A DNA stretch of 64,000 nt, from positions 372,001 to 436,000 of the forward strand of contig JAVXUO010001949.1 of NCBI GenBank assembly GCA_033065855.1, in the 5' to 3' direction. The translations under genes and the position numbers were made by a program. This document shows positions 38,055 to 49,451 of this stretch, in pieces; within the stretch, counting starts at the first letter, position 1; each line of letters opens with the position of its first letter. Below the pieces are notes generated by a model. The model was not told the DNA's origin, made no database searches, and worked only from the letters and a program-made list of their open reading frames with translations. The stretch comes from Escallonia rubra (Eukaryota; Streptophyta; Magnoliopsida; Escalloniales; Escalloniaceae).

Positions 38055-39262
38055 TGTAGAGACCTCATTTTTGTAGTATTTTAATTCATTCATTATTATT
38101 GGGCATTATTAATAATTAAAGTTTATTATTATTGTGGGTTTAGGCCTATTAACATAATAAGCCTAATTTACTTAATTAAGTCCAATTTTGTCCAGTTCAA
38201 TCCCGTCCAGTTTGGTCAAGTCAAGTTCAGTCCATTTTGATCAAGTCCAGCCCAGTTCACTTAGAAGATTATGATTGCTTAGATAATTCAGAGATATCTT
38301 GAAATTAATCCCCAATAAATGTAAATCTCCATGACTTGTATGAAATGTGGAGATAATTCTCGAAATCAGGTACATCCAATCTATTTAATCAGAGATAATT
38401 ACCCAATTAGTGACTGATATTGTCCCAAAATTTGGGAAAAAATCGTTAAATACTATAGGATGAACTGGTCGATTTTTTATAAACCGGCCTATTAGTCGAC
38501 TATTGTCTAATCTGTGATTTCAATAAATAGCTAGCTCTATGAAGGGCCTCAAACTCAAAAGTTATCTTTATCACATCGGTTAGCCTCGGATCTCTATAAA
38601 AAGGAACTTTTGGCTACATTTTAAGAGTGGTTAGTCTCCCTAGAGTTTTTGTACCATTTTTTTCTTATAAGTGATACATCATTTCTAAGGAGAACTTATG
38701 CATTTTCATGCAACACTTTTATATTGGTGACTACATTGCATCATGGATTCATCTCAAGGCGATTCTAAGTTCTTTAACCCGTCGTCTTCTGGGGCTAATT
38801 TTTCCCGCGGCCAAATATCGGTCAACAAAATAACTTTTACAAAAAGAGTCTTTCAAATTTATTTTCCTATATTCTTATCAAAAACTGAAGTTTAGGTCGC
38901 TTCTCTTAGGGCCCACTTCAAACTACGGTGGTTTTGATCCTAGTTTGTCCGACTAGGTACGTAGGCGTGTTTGTGTGTTATGCGTTTAATGTTAATTTAT
39001 TGCGTGTTTGTGTGTTATGCGTTAAAAGGCCTAAAATCGATGAAAACAAGTAGAGACCGAAAAGGTATGGTGGGTGCGTAACACCTTCCCGCCATATTAC
39101 TTAATTCCCGAACCCATCATTTCTGTTTTTTGGTAGATTAGAAGCCTTTTAAAGTATTTACTTTAGGTTTTTAACTTTCATTTATCTTATAAAATGAGAT
39201 GGCAACTTCGAGTTTTAGACCTTCACGGTTCTAAAAGAAAAATTTCAAGGTGGTAAGCTATA
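38055..39262 (+). repeat. LTR of a Tat-like element with following leader
   Basis: Preceded by a purine-rich tract (GAGGGG); starts TGTAGAGACCTC, ends near GCTATA where a decayed primer site follows. Its 3' 700 bp match 21,308-22,090. Because 39,263-39,560 matches the post-LTR leader at 22,091-22,450, this LTR is followed by internal sequence, so it is the 5' LTR of another truncated element or part of a tandem LTR-internal-LTR arrangement. Confidence 0.65.
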
Positions 39263-39665
39263 AAGAACATTTTTGGAACCAAACGAATTGAAGGAGTCTC
39301 ATTGTAGCCATGTCCATAATGCAGGGGAAGGTCAAACTGTAGAATGTGCCGAGCACATTGTTGTCGTGACATTGAATCAGGATGAAAGTCAGGGTGAAGA
39401 AAAACTATGAGGAATTGTTCAAGTTACTGCATGCAAAGGATTTCCAAAAAGAAGCTCACATGGCAATGAAGTCATAATCAAGTCAAAGCACAACGTCTAG
39501 GCCACTTAATGCATCCTCTGAGGAAAAAAAATAGTAAAAAAAAGGAATCACCAGCTCGTGAGAAATAAGAACAAAAACAAAAGAAGAAGAAGAAGAAGAA
39601 GATAGAGAAGAGATTTATGTGTGTGTGTGTGTGTGTGTGTTAAGAGTGTGTGCTCGGCAGACGCA
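39263..39665 (+). repeat. Tat-like leader fragment ending in microsatellites
   Basis: Same leader as 22,091-22,450. Ends with a GAA run (about 39,579-39,601) and a TG run (39,617-39,640), after which homology to the outer gypsy LTR-like segment starts. Confidence 0.6.
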
Positions 39666-39842
39666 TAAGCAGCGACGCAGATGGGCAACTGGCCAAAGTA
39701 TCAACTTGGAGTCAAACAAAATGATGGGCTCGAATCGAAGTTAAATTGGAAGAAACATTCCAATTACAATATTTGGTCAATGGGTCTAGACCAAGTGTGT
39801 GGTCTTACAACAATAAAAGTCAAATAAGTCAAAATTGACTTA

Positions 39843-40505
39843 GAGTGTGTTTGTGATTGATTTTGGGATAAATTAAATCAGGATTGACCATCCCAATATC
39901 AATCCAAAACACCCTCTAACTCAATTTTAACTTATTTGGCAAAACAGATTAAGAGATTTAATCTGCCTCAAAAAGCTCAAAACTGATTAAATCCATAATC
40001 CTGGAAAGTGAGGATTATTTACTTTTCTCATAATTTCTCATAATTTGATTTGACCTTCTAATTTACCATACTATCCTCAAATTTAAAAAAAAAATGACAT
40101 CTCATACCCTTTAATTAATTAACGAAAGTTATTATACTAGCTAATGTGAGATTGTGGGTGTTTTTAATTTAAAGTAAAAAATAAACAACTTTTGTAGGTG
40201 GATGAAAACAACTTTTGATAATTTACTTGTGTAATATAGTTATTTACAAATGAAAGTTATCTTAACATCACATTTCTAAATGGATATAAGAAATTTACTT
40301 ATTAAGTGTCCTCTATGGTTATTTTGTCGTTGTGGAACTGATTTAAGCATTTTTTATCCAAATACTTTTATTGCTTTAAACTATTTTATAATTATTTTTG
40401 TCAAACAGTAAAGTGATTCTACTTGACGTATATTAAATCTGATTTTAAAAACTGATTAAGATTTAAACAGAATTCTGCTTTTTAAAATCAATCACAAACG
40501 AGCTC
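39843..40505. mobile_element. PIF/Harbinger-type non-autonomous element A (663 bp)
   Basis: Starts GAGTGTGTTTGTGATTGATT, ends AATCAATCACAAACGAGCTC; flanked by TTA on both sides (39,840-39,842, 40,506-40,508), the Harbinger target duplication. Non-coding. The empty site is preserved in the left LTR copy near 15,399. Confidence 0.82.
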
Positions 40506-40523
40506 TTAAATAATTCTGAATTA

Positions 40524-41282
40524 GAGCCCGTTTGGGATTGATTAAAAAAAGCAGATTCTGCTTAAATCTTAATCAGTTTTCAAAATCTGATTTAATCAGA
40601 ATCAGTTTACTGTTTGGCAAAAGTAGTTGTTAATTAGATTAAATTTATAAAAAGTGTTTGGATAAAAAGTACTTAAATCAGTTTCACTATAACAAAATGA
40701 CCAAAGAGGGCATTCAATAAACAATTTTTATAATATCCATGCAACGTTAACATAACTTTTATTCGTAAATAATTATAACGCCCAAATAAATTATGAAAAT
40801 AGCTATTTTCACGTCCTACAAAAATTGTTACTTTTTATTTTAAATTAAAAAACATAAACAATCTCACGTTATTGCTTATAGTACGATAACATCCCAAAAT
40901 TACAAATAAAGTTTATCTTGCGCAAAAAAATAATAATTTATCTAGCATAAATTGTATCACAGATAGCATCACGAACATTAGTATGAAAAAAAAGGTTAGC
41001 AGAGAAGAGATAAACTCCAGCAATTATCTAATTAATTAAGGGGTATGAGAGGTCTTTTTGTAAAAAAATATAGGGATAAGACGGTAAATTACATGGTCAA
41101 ACCTGATTATGGAAAAAGTGATTATTTCATAATCCTCACTTTTGAGGATTATGGATTAAATCAGTTTTTAGCTTTTGGAGATGGATTAAATCTGTTAATC
41201 TCTTTTGCCAAACACCCACAAACCTGATTTAATCTAAATTAAATCAGGTTTGACCAAGATTTAATCAATCCCAAACACCCTC
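40524..41282. mobile_element. PIF/Harbinger-type non-autonomous element B (759 bp), opposite orientation to A
   Basis: Starts GAGCCCGTTTGGGATTGATT, ends AATCAATCCCAAACACCCTC; flanked by TTA (40,521-40,523, 41,283-41,285). Its reverse complement aligns with element A (shared GATTAA(G/C)AGATTTAATC and CATAATCCT...GTGAGGATTAT). A 60-aa ORF at 41,045-41,227 is chance. Confidence 0.82.
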
Positions 41283-41389
41283 TTAGATAGAAATAAGAAC
41301 CCTGTTAATTAAGAAACTCTGATTGAATTAAAAGGACAAAATCTCTATAATTACGAAGTCAAAGCCCAAATCATGAGGTTCCAAAATTA

Positions 41390-41693
41390 GGCCCCGTACG
41401 CTTACCATATTTGTTTTCTGTTTTCATTTTCATGATTTTCATATTCAGTTTGAAAATCCGTTCCTGTACTTTTATCATTTTCACAAAAAAAAAAATTGCT
41501 ATTTTTTCTTATATTGGGTTAAGTTTGAGTGAAAAAAGTTGAAAACACATTTTAGGTGTTTTCAGTTTTTTGTTACTATTTGAGTAATTTTATCCAAAAC
41601 GAAAACAGAAAATGGTAAAAGTATACAAAAAAAAGAATCTTTTTCATCATCATTACTAAAAACAGAAAACGAATATAGTAAGCCGTACGGGCC
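41390..41693. mobile_element. 304-bp MITE about 210 bp upstream of the receptor kinase start codon
   Basis: Imperfect inverted ends GGCCCCGTACGCTTACCATA and its partner ...TATAGTAAGCCGTACGGGCC, flanked by TA (possibly TTA/TAA). Missing from the left LTR copy near 15,535. Family not certain. Confidence 0.75.
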
Positions 41694-41902
41694 TAAAAGT
41701 CTACCATCTTCTCCTTCTCTGCATAGTTGCAGTAGATATCCAAGTCTGTGTCGCATGGCCGCATTCAAAGACCTGGTAGAATGGAAGACTAAAAGTGGTC
41801 TCCTCCTTTCAACATTTGTCTTTGTTCTGCCCATATATGTCAAAGGGGGTGTGAATGAATGCACGAATGCCTGTCCTATGAGAAAAATCCCCACCCACAT
41901 CA

Positions 41903-44900
41903 ATGAAAGGTGTTACTGTAGTCCTTTTCTTGGTTTCCTTGCTTTCTGACTTGATGATGTCCAATGGAGCTGACACCATAAACTCAACTGCGTCTCTTGC
42001 AGATGGGAAAACCATAATTTCATCTGGTGGAACCTATGAACTGGGATTTTTCAGCCCGGGAAATTCCACCAATCGGTACTTGGGCATATGGTACAAGAAA
42101 ATTTCTTCTGACTTGAACGTTGTTTGGGTTGCCAACAGAGAAGCTCCAATCAATGATACATCCGGGGTGTTAAGATTATCCGAGGAAGGAATTCTCACTG
42201 TTCTCAATGGCACAAATGGCGTCGTATGGTCTTCCAACTCATCGAGTTCGGTACCAAATCCAGTTGCGCAACTTCTGGAATCAGGGAATCTTGTTGTGAG
42301 AAATTCAAACGATGATAACCCCGATAATTATATGTGGCAGACTTTTGATTATCCTAGCCATACGTTGTTGCCGGGAATGAAGCTCGGGAGGAACTTAGTG
42401 ACCGGTCTAGATCGGTACCTAACGTCATGGAAGACTTCGGACGACCCTGCAAGGGGCGCTTATAAGTATCTACTTGATCCCCGTGGCTATCCGCAGATTA
42501 TACTGATGAATGGTGACAAGGAGAAATATGGAACTGGACCATGGATTGGCTTGCGGTTTAGTGGATCGCAGGGCCTAAAACCGAACTCCATATATACGTA
42601 CGGTTTGGTTTATAACCAAGTGGAGGTGTATTATGGTTTCCAGCTTATCAATAGCTCGGTTTATTCGAGGCTAGCCTTGAATCCAGATGGAGTTGTGCAG
42701 CGCTTGACGTGGAACTATCGAACAGGAGAATGGAATGTTTACCTGAGTATGCCAGTAGATAACTGCGACATTTACGGTCTGTGTCAGGGGTATGGTAGTT
42801 GTAATATTGGCAATTCTCCGGTATGTGGTTGTTTGGATAAATTTGTGCCAAAATACCCCAGGGATTGGGAAAACGCAGATTGGTCGAACGGATGTGTTCG
42901 GGAAACGCCCTTGGTGACCTCGGATTGCCAAAGAGGAGATGGTTTTCTCAAGTACCCCGGGAAAAAGTTACCAGATACACGAAATTCGTCGTACAACGGG
43001 AGCTTAACCCTCGATGACTGCCACAAAGTATGCTTGGAAAACTGCTCTTGTATGGCTTATGCAAATTCAGACAACAGAAATGGAGGGAGTGGCTGCTTGC
43101 TTTGGTTTGGTGAGCTGTTCGATGTAAGAGACTTAACTGAGAATGGGCAAGATCTTTACATACGGGTGGCTGCCTCAGAAATAAGTACGATTCTTCACTT
43201 CCATCTTTTCTTTCCTATGTTTGCCTAATTTATATCGTTTTACATCAACGAAAGTCCAAAAGTATAGATGATGAACCAAAGATATCATCGTAGATGAATT
43301 CATTGATTGATAGTTGTACCTTGCTTTGGCATATCATTCCCCATTATATTGAGCAGAGAACCCGAAAAAATGTCAAAACTTTCAAAGGTCTCTATGTCAT
43401 TCAATGTGCAGAGTAGAAGTGGTTATGAATTTTTTAAAATGGTTGTTTTATAGATTTTGAAGCCTGTCCACTCACTGTGTCAAATGTGTCTCTAAGAGAT
43501 CGATCCTTCCTTTTTCTTTAGACTCAACAGCCCCCCAATCTGGCACCAGGAGAAAGAGAGGAGGGAAAGTCACAGTCGCCTTGCCTGTAGTAGCAGGAAT
43601 TCTTCTGCTAGGCCTGGGAGTCGCCTTGTATGTCTGGAAGAAGAAGAAGCAACGGCAGCAAGAGGAACAGTTAATGTGGGAAGGTGAGCAAAATGTGTAT
43701 TGTGGCCCGAACAGTAAAGCTTTTCAGGTTTTCATTCTACTTCAACAGTTTCGTAATCACAGTCGCCTTGCTTTAGGAGGAAGAATGGGACATAGATCTG
43801 AACAGCCCTCCACTGAGAGTCAAAAAGAAGATCTGGAGTTGCCATTGTTTGATTTAACTACATTAGCAAAAGCTACCAATGACTTTTCTCTTAACAACAA
43901 GCTTGGAGAGGGTGGATTTGGATCAGTTTACAAGGTACAAATGCAAGTCACTTCTATATTTCTTATCTTCCAACGTTGTGTTTATTAATTTTTAATCAGC
44001 ACATCTGCCTTTGAAAAGAAGTTCAAAGGGTGGCCTTTAACTGAAAAATCATTGAAAACTGTGCGACCGAAACTTTGATCACGTGGTTTGAATGAAGAAA
44101 GAAATATGCCGTTTATTTCACTCTTTATAAGCATATTTGCTCTTTTTTCTCTTCCCTTCATTGTTTGACAGAAAATTACCTAACTACTCCCCTTGCCGAT
44201 GATGGTTTGGCATCCCTTAGTGTTACCATGATTTTTAAATTAATGCTGGCAAATCGCCTAAGTTAAACCGCAATGGTATGAAGGAACATTGATCATGAGT
44301 GATAAATAACAGTATAGAAATGCAAGACTATTATTTAGAGAAACAACCAACTTTTGTGTATGCTAAATGGTTGTCAGGAAGCTTTAGATTAAATCCCAAT
44401 GTCAGGCCCATCAGTATTGACCTAGTTTGCAATGCTAGTGATGGTATTCCTGTCAACACTAGGATTGGAGAGGGTGACTTCGGATCTGTTTGCTAGGCCA
44501 ATGATTTCTCTTTGAGAAAAACAGTCATAATATTTTTCCAAAGGAACATCTTACAGTACATGTATTTTTCCAAAGGAACATCTTCACCAACTTATGAAGA
44601 TGTGTGCACAAGTATTAATGTTTCCTAGAAGATAATATTTGACGTTTGGTAAGTGGTTCTCTTAGGGTATGCTGGATGAGGGACGAGAAATAGCTATAAA
44701 GAGGCTTTCAAAGTCATCCTCACAAGGTCTTGATGAGTTTAGAAACGAAGTTATATGTATTGCCAAACTCCAGCATCGAAATCTTGTGAAGCTTCTTGGT
44801 TGTTGCATTGAAGGAGAAGAAAAGATGTTGGCCTATGAATACATGCCTAACAATAGCTTGGATTCCTTCATATTTGGTATGCCTTCTCAACCATATTACT

Positions 44901-46170
44901 TCAACTCACTTCGCGAACCTGATTACATTTATTTCAGCAGCCACTATTTCTAGTGAGTTCAAATGGCAGCACTTGTATGCAAAAACCCTTAAAACTTCCC
45001 TTAATAATCAAAATGGCAGCAACTATTCTGCCATTGTTACACGTGCAGCTGCATGAATTTACTGTAGTAAATATTTTGTCGTTCATGTTTGGAATCGGTT
45101 TTCAGTAACTCTCAATCCTCAATTATTCAAAATGTTGGACTAAGACAAAAAGTTTGTGCAGATAAAACTCGAAGCAGATTGTTAGATTGGCCTAAGCGCT
45201 TCAATATTATTAAAGGGACTGCTAGGGGCCTTCTTTATCTTCATCAAGATTCACGACTGAGAATTATACATAGAGATCTTAAAGCCGCCAATATATTGCT
45301 AGATATTGACATGAACCCGAAGATATCAGACTTTGGCATGGCCAGGAGTTTTGGCGGAAATGAGACTGAAGCAAACACACAAAGAGTAGTTGGAACATAG
45401 TAAGGACCCCGTCTTAGAAAAATGTGCGTTTTAATTTGCTTCTATGCCTCTAAACTTGTTCCCACTTTTGGCATGTTATTTGCAGTGGCTACATGTCTCC
45501 TGAGTATGCCATGGATGGGCATTTCTCAGTGAAGTCAGATGTCTTTAGCTTCGGTGTTCTGGTGTTGGAGATTGTGAGTGGCAAGAAAAACAGAGGATTT
45601 TTCCATGAAGACCACCACCATAACCTTCTTGGACATGTAAGTTCTCTGCCTGGAGAAGCCTCCTTTTTTTCATTTTCGGAGATAGACTAAGGCAGCGCAG
45701 TGCACGAGGCCTCCACGAGATTAGTGTCTCAGTAGGGTTTATATGTATGAAACCTTTCCTTCCATTATTATTATAGAGGTTGTTTTAGCGTTTCAATCCT
45801 TACCACGGCTTTTCTCTACATGCTAAAGCTTGCAATATTAACTTTAATAACTCATGTTGTTCAGGCGTGGATTCTTTTCAGAGAAGGGAGGGCCGCAAAA
45901 CTAATTGATACAGATCTGAGCGACTCATGCTATTTATTCGAAGTGCTACGGTCAATCCATATTGGTCTATTATGTGTACAGCAAAGTCCAGAAGATAGGC
46001 CAAGCATGTCTTCTGTTGGTATGATGTTGGGCGGTGAGAGCACATTGCCTCAGCCTAAAGAGCCTGGCTTTTTCACCAAAAGAAATTTATTTTTTGAAGA
46101 GGTTTCATCGAGCAATCAGACAGCGGCGTCGGCCAATGAAATCAGCATCACAATGCTACAAGCTAGATGA
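41903..46170 (+). CDS. G-type lectin S-receptor-like serine/threonine kinase, intact
   Basis: Seven exons: 41,903-43,184; 43,522-43,683; 43,777-43,934; 44,666-44,876; 45,162-45,399; 45,486-45,636; 45,865-46,170. All introns are GT/AG and the total, 2,508 nt, gives 835 aa plus stop, the family's usual size. Signal peptide 1-22; B-lectin domain about 24-150; S-locus glycoprotein region ([12 protein letters not shown] at 151-162); EGF-like C-rich 288-311; PAN/apple about 342-424; TM 444-466 followed by KKKK; kinase about 515-800 with [10 protein letters not shown] (525-534), Lys546 in [17 protein letters not shown] (641-652, RD-type), DFG 661-663 and SPEYAMDG. It is a plasma-membrane receptor; ligand unknown. 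Such genes act in self-incompatibility, defence or symbiosis, and the subclass cannot be fixed here. Intron 2 (93 nt) is in frame, so retention would insert 31 codons. Confidence 0.93.
44407..44496 (+). pseudogene. Relic glycine-rich-loop exon in the kinase intron (intact gene copy)
   Basis: Inside intron 43,935-44,665, a segment translates to [22 protein letters not shown] and then TAG. It is a decayed second copy of the exon encoding the ATP-binding loop, shared with 6,367-6,447. It has no usable donor site after the loop, so it is probably not spliced in. Confidence 0.6.
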
Positions 46171-48880
46171 AATATGTACTTTTTAGTATATTCTTGCACA
46201 GCCCCCTGAATCGGTTCAAGTTAGATGAGTCACTTACCGGTGTTCTCACTATTCGATTAGGCTGGCTTACCAGTTTCCCCAACTTGCAGATGGAAACACA
46301 GATTGCTTCATTTTCGCTTCTTATTTGTCTCTAAAAAAAGTCATGTTGCTTTTTCTTCATGTACATTGCCAATTATGTGTTCATATCTTGTGTTCAGCAA
46401 CTTTGGAGCATTTTTTCCTTTCCAGAAGTACACATAATATACTAGTGCTCTTGTACATCAATTTCAAACAATTGCCTGCTTTCATGTGAATGTAGATCCG
46501 CGCTTGGTAGCAACGTTTGTACTTGAAAAGCCACTCACAAAGGAGTTTTCTACCGTCGAAAACACTTGCTTGGATCGCCCAAAATTTTCTCACAACTTTG
46601 AAATGTAAAATGTGTAACTCCTTAGGATGTTCGAAATTTTATATCACAAAACTCCCGTCACTTTGGTCTTTGGAGCTGTGCATGCAGCCTTTAGTTCATG
46701 TTCTGGCTTTACGAATTGATCGGACTATATATACTTTTTATGTAATAATAATTCAGAATCATGTAATATATACTGTGAGCTACCTCGGGTATCCGTTGTC
46801 TAAAAAATGGTGCCAGCATTACCTATTCGAGCCCCATAGGCCCTTCACAGTAGAACATTCACCGTCTGATGGAACAGCTAGCGTTAGCTCCCTCACAAAT
46901 ATCACGCCCGAGTCGGAGAACACACAAGATTTGTTAGAATTGATATTGGCCAATGGCCAGGCATGCATGTATGGACAGAAAAGTTGGATCCACTGACGGA
47001 CCTACCACACCAAGAAAGAGTTGTTATTTCACATGCATCCCAGTTTCTTCCGTGTCAACCAGATAATCATACGCCGCACCTTAACAGAGCGCTTCTTGTC
47101 CCAAGGAGACTCAGCAGGTAGCCTTCCCATTTGCTTTTGCAAGTCTTCTTCGCGTAAACTCCATTAATCGTCAAATCTGTGGACCCTCGTTTCTAGAAGC
47201 TTATTTATTCTTCGACGACCATCATCATACTTGGTTTCCTACACAAAACGCGTCCTCCACCACGTTTCTGATTACACTGGTCGACAATGTGGATGACACA
47301 TTACTTTTTGAGATCATGCCCTTTTGGTGGCACCACCATATATAGTCTTGGAATCTTTTTGACTTTTCAGTTTTGGTAGGAATTATGAGCAAGTGTAAAC
47401 AATTGAAAACCAGTAACGTGAAGCGGTTGCATCCAATGTTTTGTCTGTTGTTAACAAGTCGATACTTGTCACTTGAAAAGGTTGATGTTAATTGTTTAGC
47501 TTGCAAATTAAGTATAAGTAGATTTCTTATATCACATACTTTTACACAACCTCTTCATTTTGTGACAATTAATGAGTGTTAAGTATAAGTATTGCGATTT
47601 AATTAATCACAAAAGTGGCGCGCTAGGATTGCCGCAATGTGACTTTGATAAACCCTTTAAGTATTTGTTTATCAATACTTCATTGTTAGTTGTTACTAAA
47701 TAATGGCATTATGCCGTTGGCTACAACCAGTCTCTCAAAGTTTTCTTCGTCTAGGAGAAGCCATTGTAATAAACCCCATGCCCTCGGGACAGGCTTACCT
47801 TATCGCTAGTATATATCACATCTTGTGAAGATGGTTGGGCACGGTCTAGAAGGTTTAGTTCAGAGGTTGAATGTGAGACCAATCTGATCACTATCATTCA
47901 GGCCAAAAAAAAAATTGGAATTCGATGGTTTGGTTTCAACAATTTAATTTTTAATTTGGATGGATCCACCTGGACAGTTTGATTGGTATATGGGGCTTTA
48001 GTTGTTTTTGAACTTCTTGGACTTTTCAATTGACTATCGGTGTATATAATATAACTAATATAGAGTACGTGCGTTGCACGTGAATATAGTCGAGAATAAT
48101 GTTTAAGGTGATATTATTATCTTTTTTGGATTAAAATAATGTATTTTAATTATGTTCTTATTTATTTTGTGACTTGTTTTAAAAGAAATGTATGTTTGAT
48201 GTTCGCAAAGTAATTAGTTCAATATTGTAATATGTTAAATTAGTTTATGGTTAAGATTTGAAATTTTCAAGATCAGGTGCTTTGCATTTTATCAATAAGA
48301 AATGCAAAACATCCGGTCTTTAACTGCAACAACCGAACGTATTTTCAGTTCAAATTGGCACCATATTTAAGCCTTATATTTTTTATGCATATTTAACCCT
48401 TTTTCGTTTTTTTTTTTTTCTGTTTTTTGTTTTTCCAACATTTTTTTGTTTCTTAATTGATTTTTCTTTTATTCCAGTTTTTTATTTTGTTTTTGTTTTT
48501 CAGTTTTTCAATTGGTTAATTGTTTGCTAACCTGAAAATGTAAGGAAAAAAATCACAATTCTCATTTACCAGTTCGATATCTAATGTTTATTTCATTTTA
48601 ACCAAATTAAAAAGAGAATAATAAAGGATTTCTTTTGTTCAGTTTTTCTTGCTCATCACACTTTTCATTTTCCAATGTATAGAATAGATTCATTACCCAA
48701 TATTCTTTTAATTTCATCAAAATTTAAAAATGAGTAATAAAAGAAGGGTAAGAATTAACGTAATTAACGGAAGACATAATCGTTCAAAAATGATTTACAA
48801 CATTCATACTTTTATAGGTAGTATAGATATAAATATAGATATATACGCATACACACACACACACACACGTAAGATAATTT
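46171..48880. other. 3' flank of the receptor kinase and unassigned intergenic DNA
   Basis: 46,171-46,760 matches the flank of the pseudogene (8,093-8,302 plus 9,553-9,890) without the hAT insertion. 46,780-47,330 is less AT-rich and could be old exon material, but no product is recognisable on either strand. 48,050-48,090 holds a GTGCGTTGCACGTG hairpin. 48,400-48,560 is T-rich. No gene is supported. Confidence 0.55.
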
Positions 48881-49367
48881 ACCGTCCGCTACATTATGTA
48901 GCGGACGGTGAAAAAATTCGATGTTGTGGCGCGCGATCTGGCCGTCCATTCTCGCGCGTGGACGGCCAGATCGCGCTAGCAACTTGGGTTAAGTTGCTAG
49001 CGCTATCATTTTATCAACTCCCCCACACACACACACACATATATATATATCCACCCAACCACAACACTTTGTTGAGGTTGGTTTTCTTCTTTCTCCACCC
49101 CCCCACCCCCCACCCCCTACCCCCTCGCCAACCGCAACAAAGTGTCTTTGTTGCGGTTGGGTATCATTTTTTCTTTTCTTCCTACTTTTTGTGGCCCCCA
49201 CCCCCCAACCGCAACTGTCCTTTACCCCAAACCGTAACAAAGTGTTACGGTTCGCCCCCCTTCTCCTGCCTGCCACGTGGCCATTGCGGCCCCCCCAGTC
49301 CCCCCTACCCAAATCGCAACACTTTGTTGCGGTCCCCCCTGCCCAAACCGCAACACCTTGTTGCGGT
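48881..49367. repeat. Cluster of eight short hairpins next to the Mutator element
   Basis: Inverted repeats: 48,881-48,909 (13-bp arms, ACCGTCCGCTACA, loop TTA); 48,931-48,976 (18-bp arms, GCGCGATCTGGCCGTCCA); 48,973-49,003 (13-bp, GCGCTAGCAACTT); about 49,061-49,080 (one mismatch, AACCACAAC); 49,128-49,160 (15-bp, CCAACCGCAACAAAG); 49,230-49,252 (9-bp, AACCGTAAC); 49,315-49,331 (7-bp, CGCAACA); 49,347-49,367 (9-bp, ACCGCAACA). Seven are perfect. The last five share a CCGCAACA core. C-rich and CA/TA microsatellite DNA separates them. ORFs across this block are low-complexity artefacts. Confidence 0.85.
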
Positions 49368-49451
49368 CCCCCCTGCCATGTGCCCCTTGTTGCGGTTCCC
49401 CCTTGTCCTTTTTCCAGATTTTTCTGTCTTCTTTCTTCTCTCCCTCATTTT

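Larger units (their letters stand above)
39670..41790 (+). repeat. LTR-like segment of the outer gypsy element (right copy), with three later insertions
   Basis: 39,680-39,840, 41,286-41,389 and, more weakly, 41,694-41,780 line up with 15,255-15,610. The intervening DNA is two Harbinger-type elements and one MITE that are absent from the left copy. The segment ends about 120 bp before the ATG of the receptor kinase gene. Confidence 0.6.

Noticed and set aside
41755..41949. Alternative upstream ATG for the receptor kinase
   Set aside because: Different reading frame that stops inside exon 1; the ATG at 41,903 gives a good signal peptide and the B-lectin start.
43581..43988. Continuous frame across 43,684-43,776 taken as a single exon
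   Set aside because: Good GT/AG sites allow the shorter form that joins MWEG to GRMGHRSEQ smoothly; kept as an alternative form in the findings rather than the main model.
46900..46990. Resemblance of ELILANGQACMYGQ to the phytochrome-binding motif of PIF proteins
   Set aside because: The key WENGQ core is not kept, the surrounding text does not match, and there is no bHLH domain nearby.
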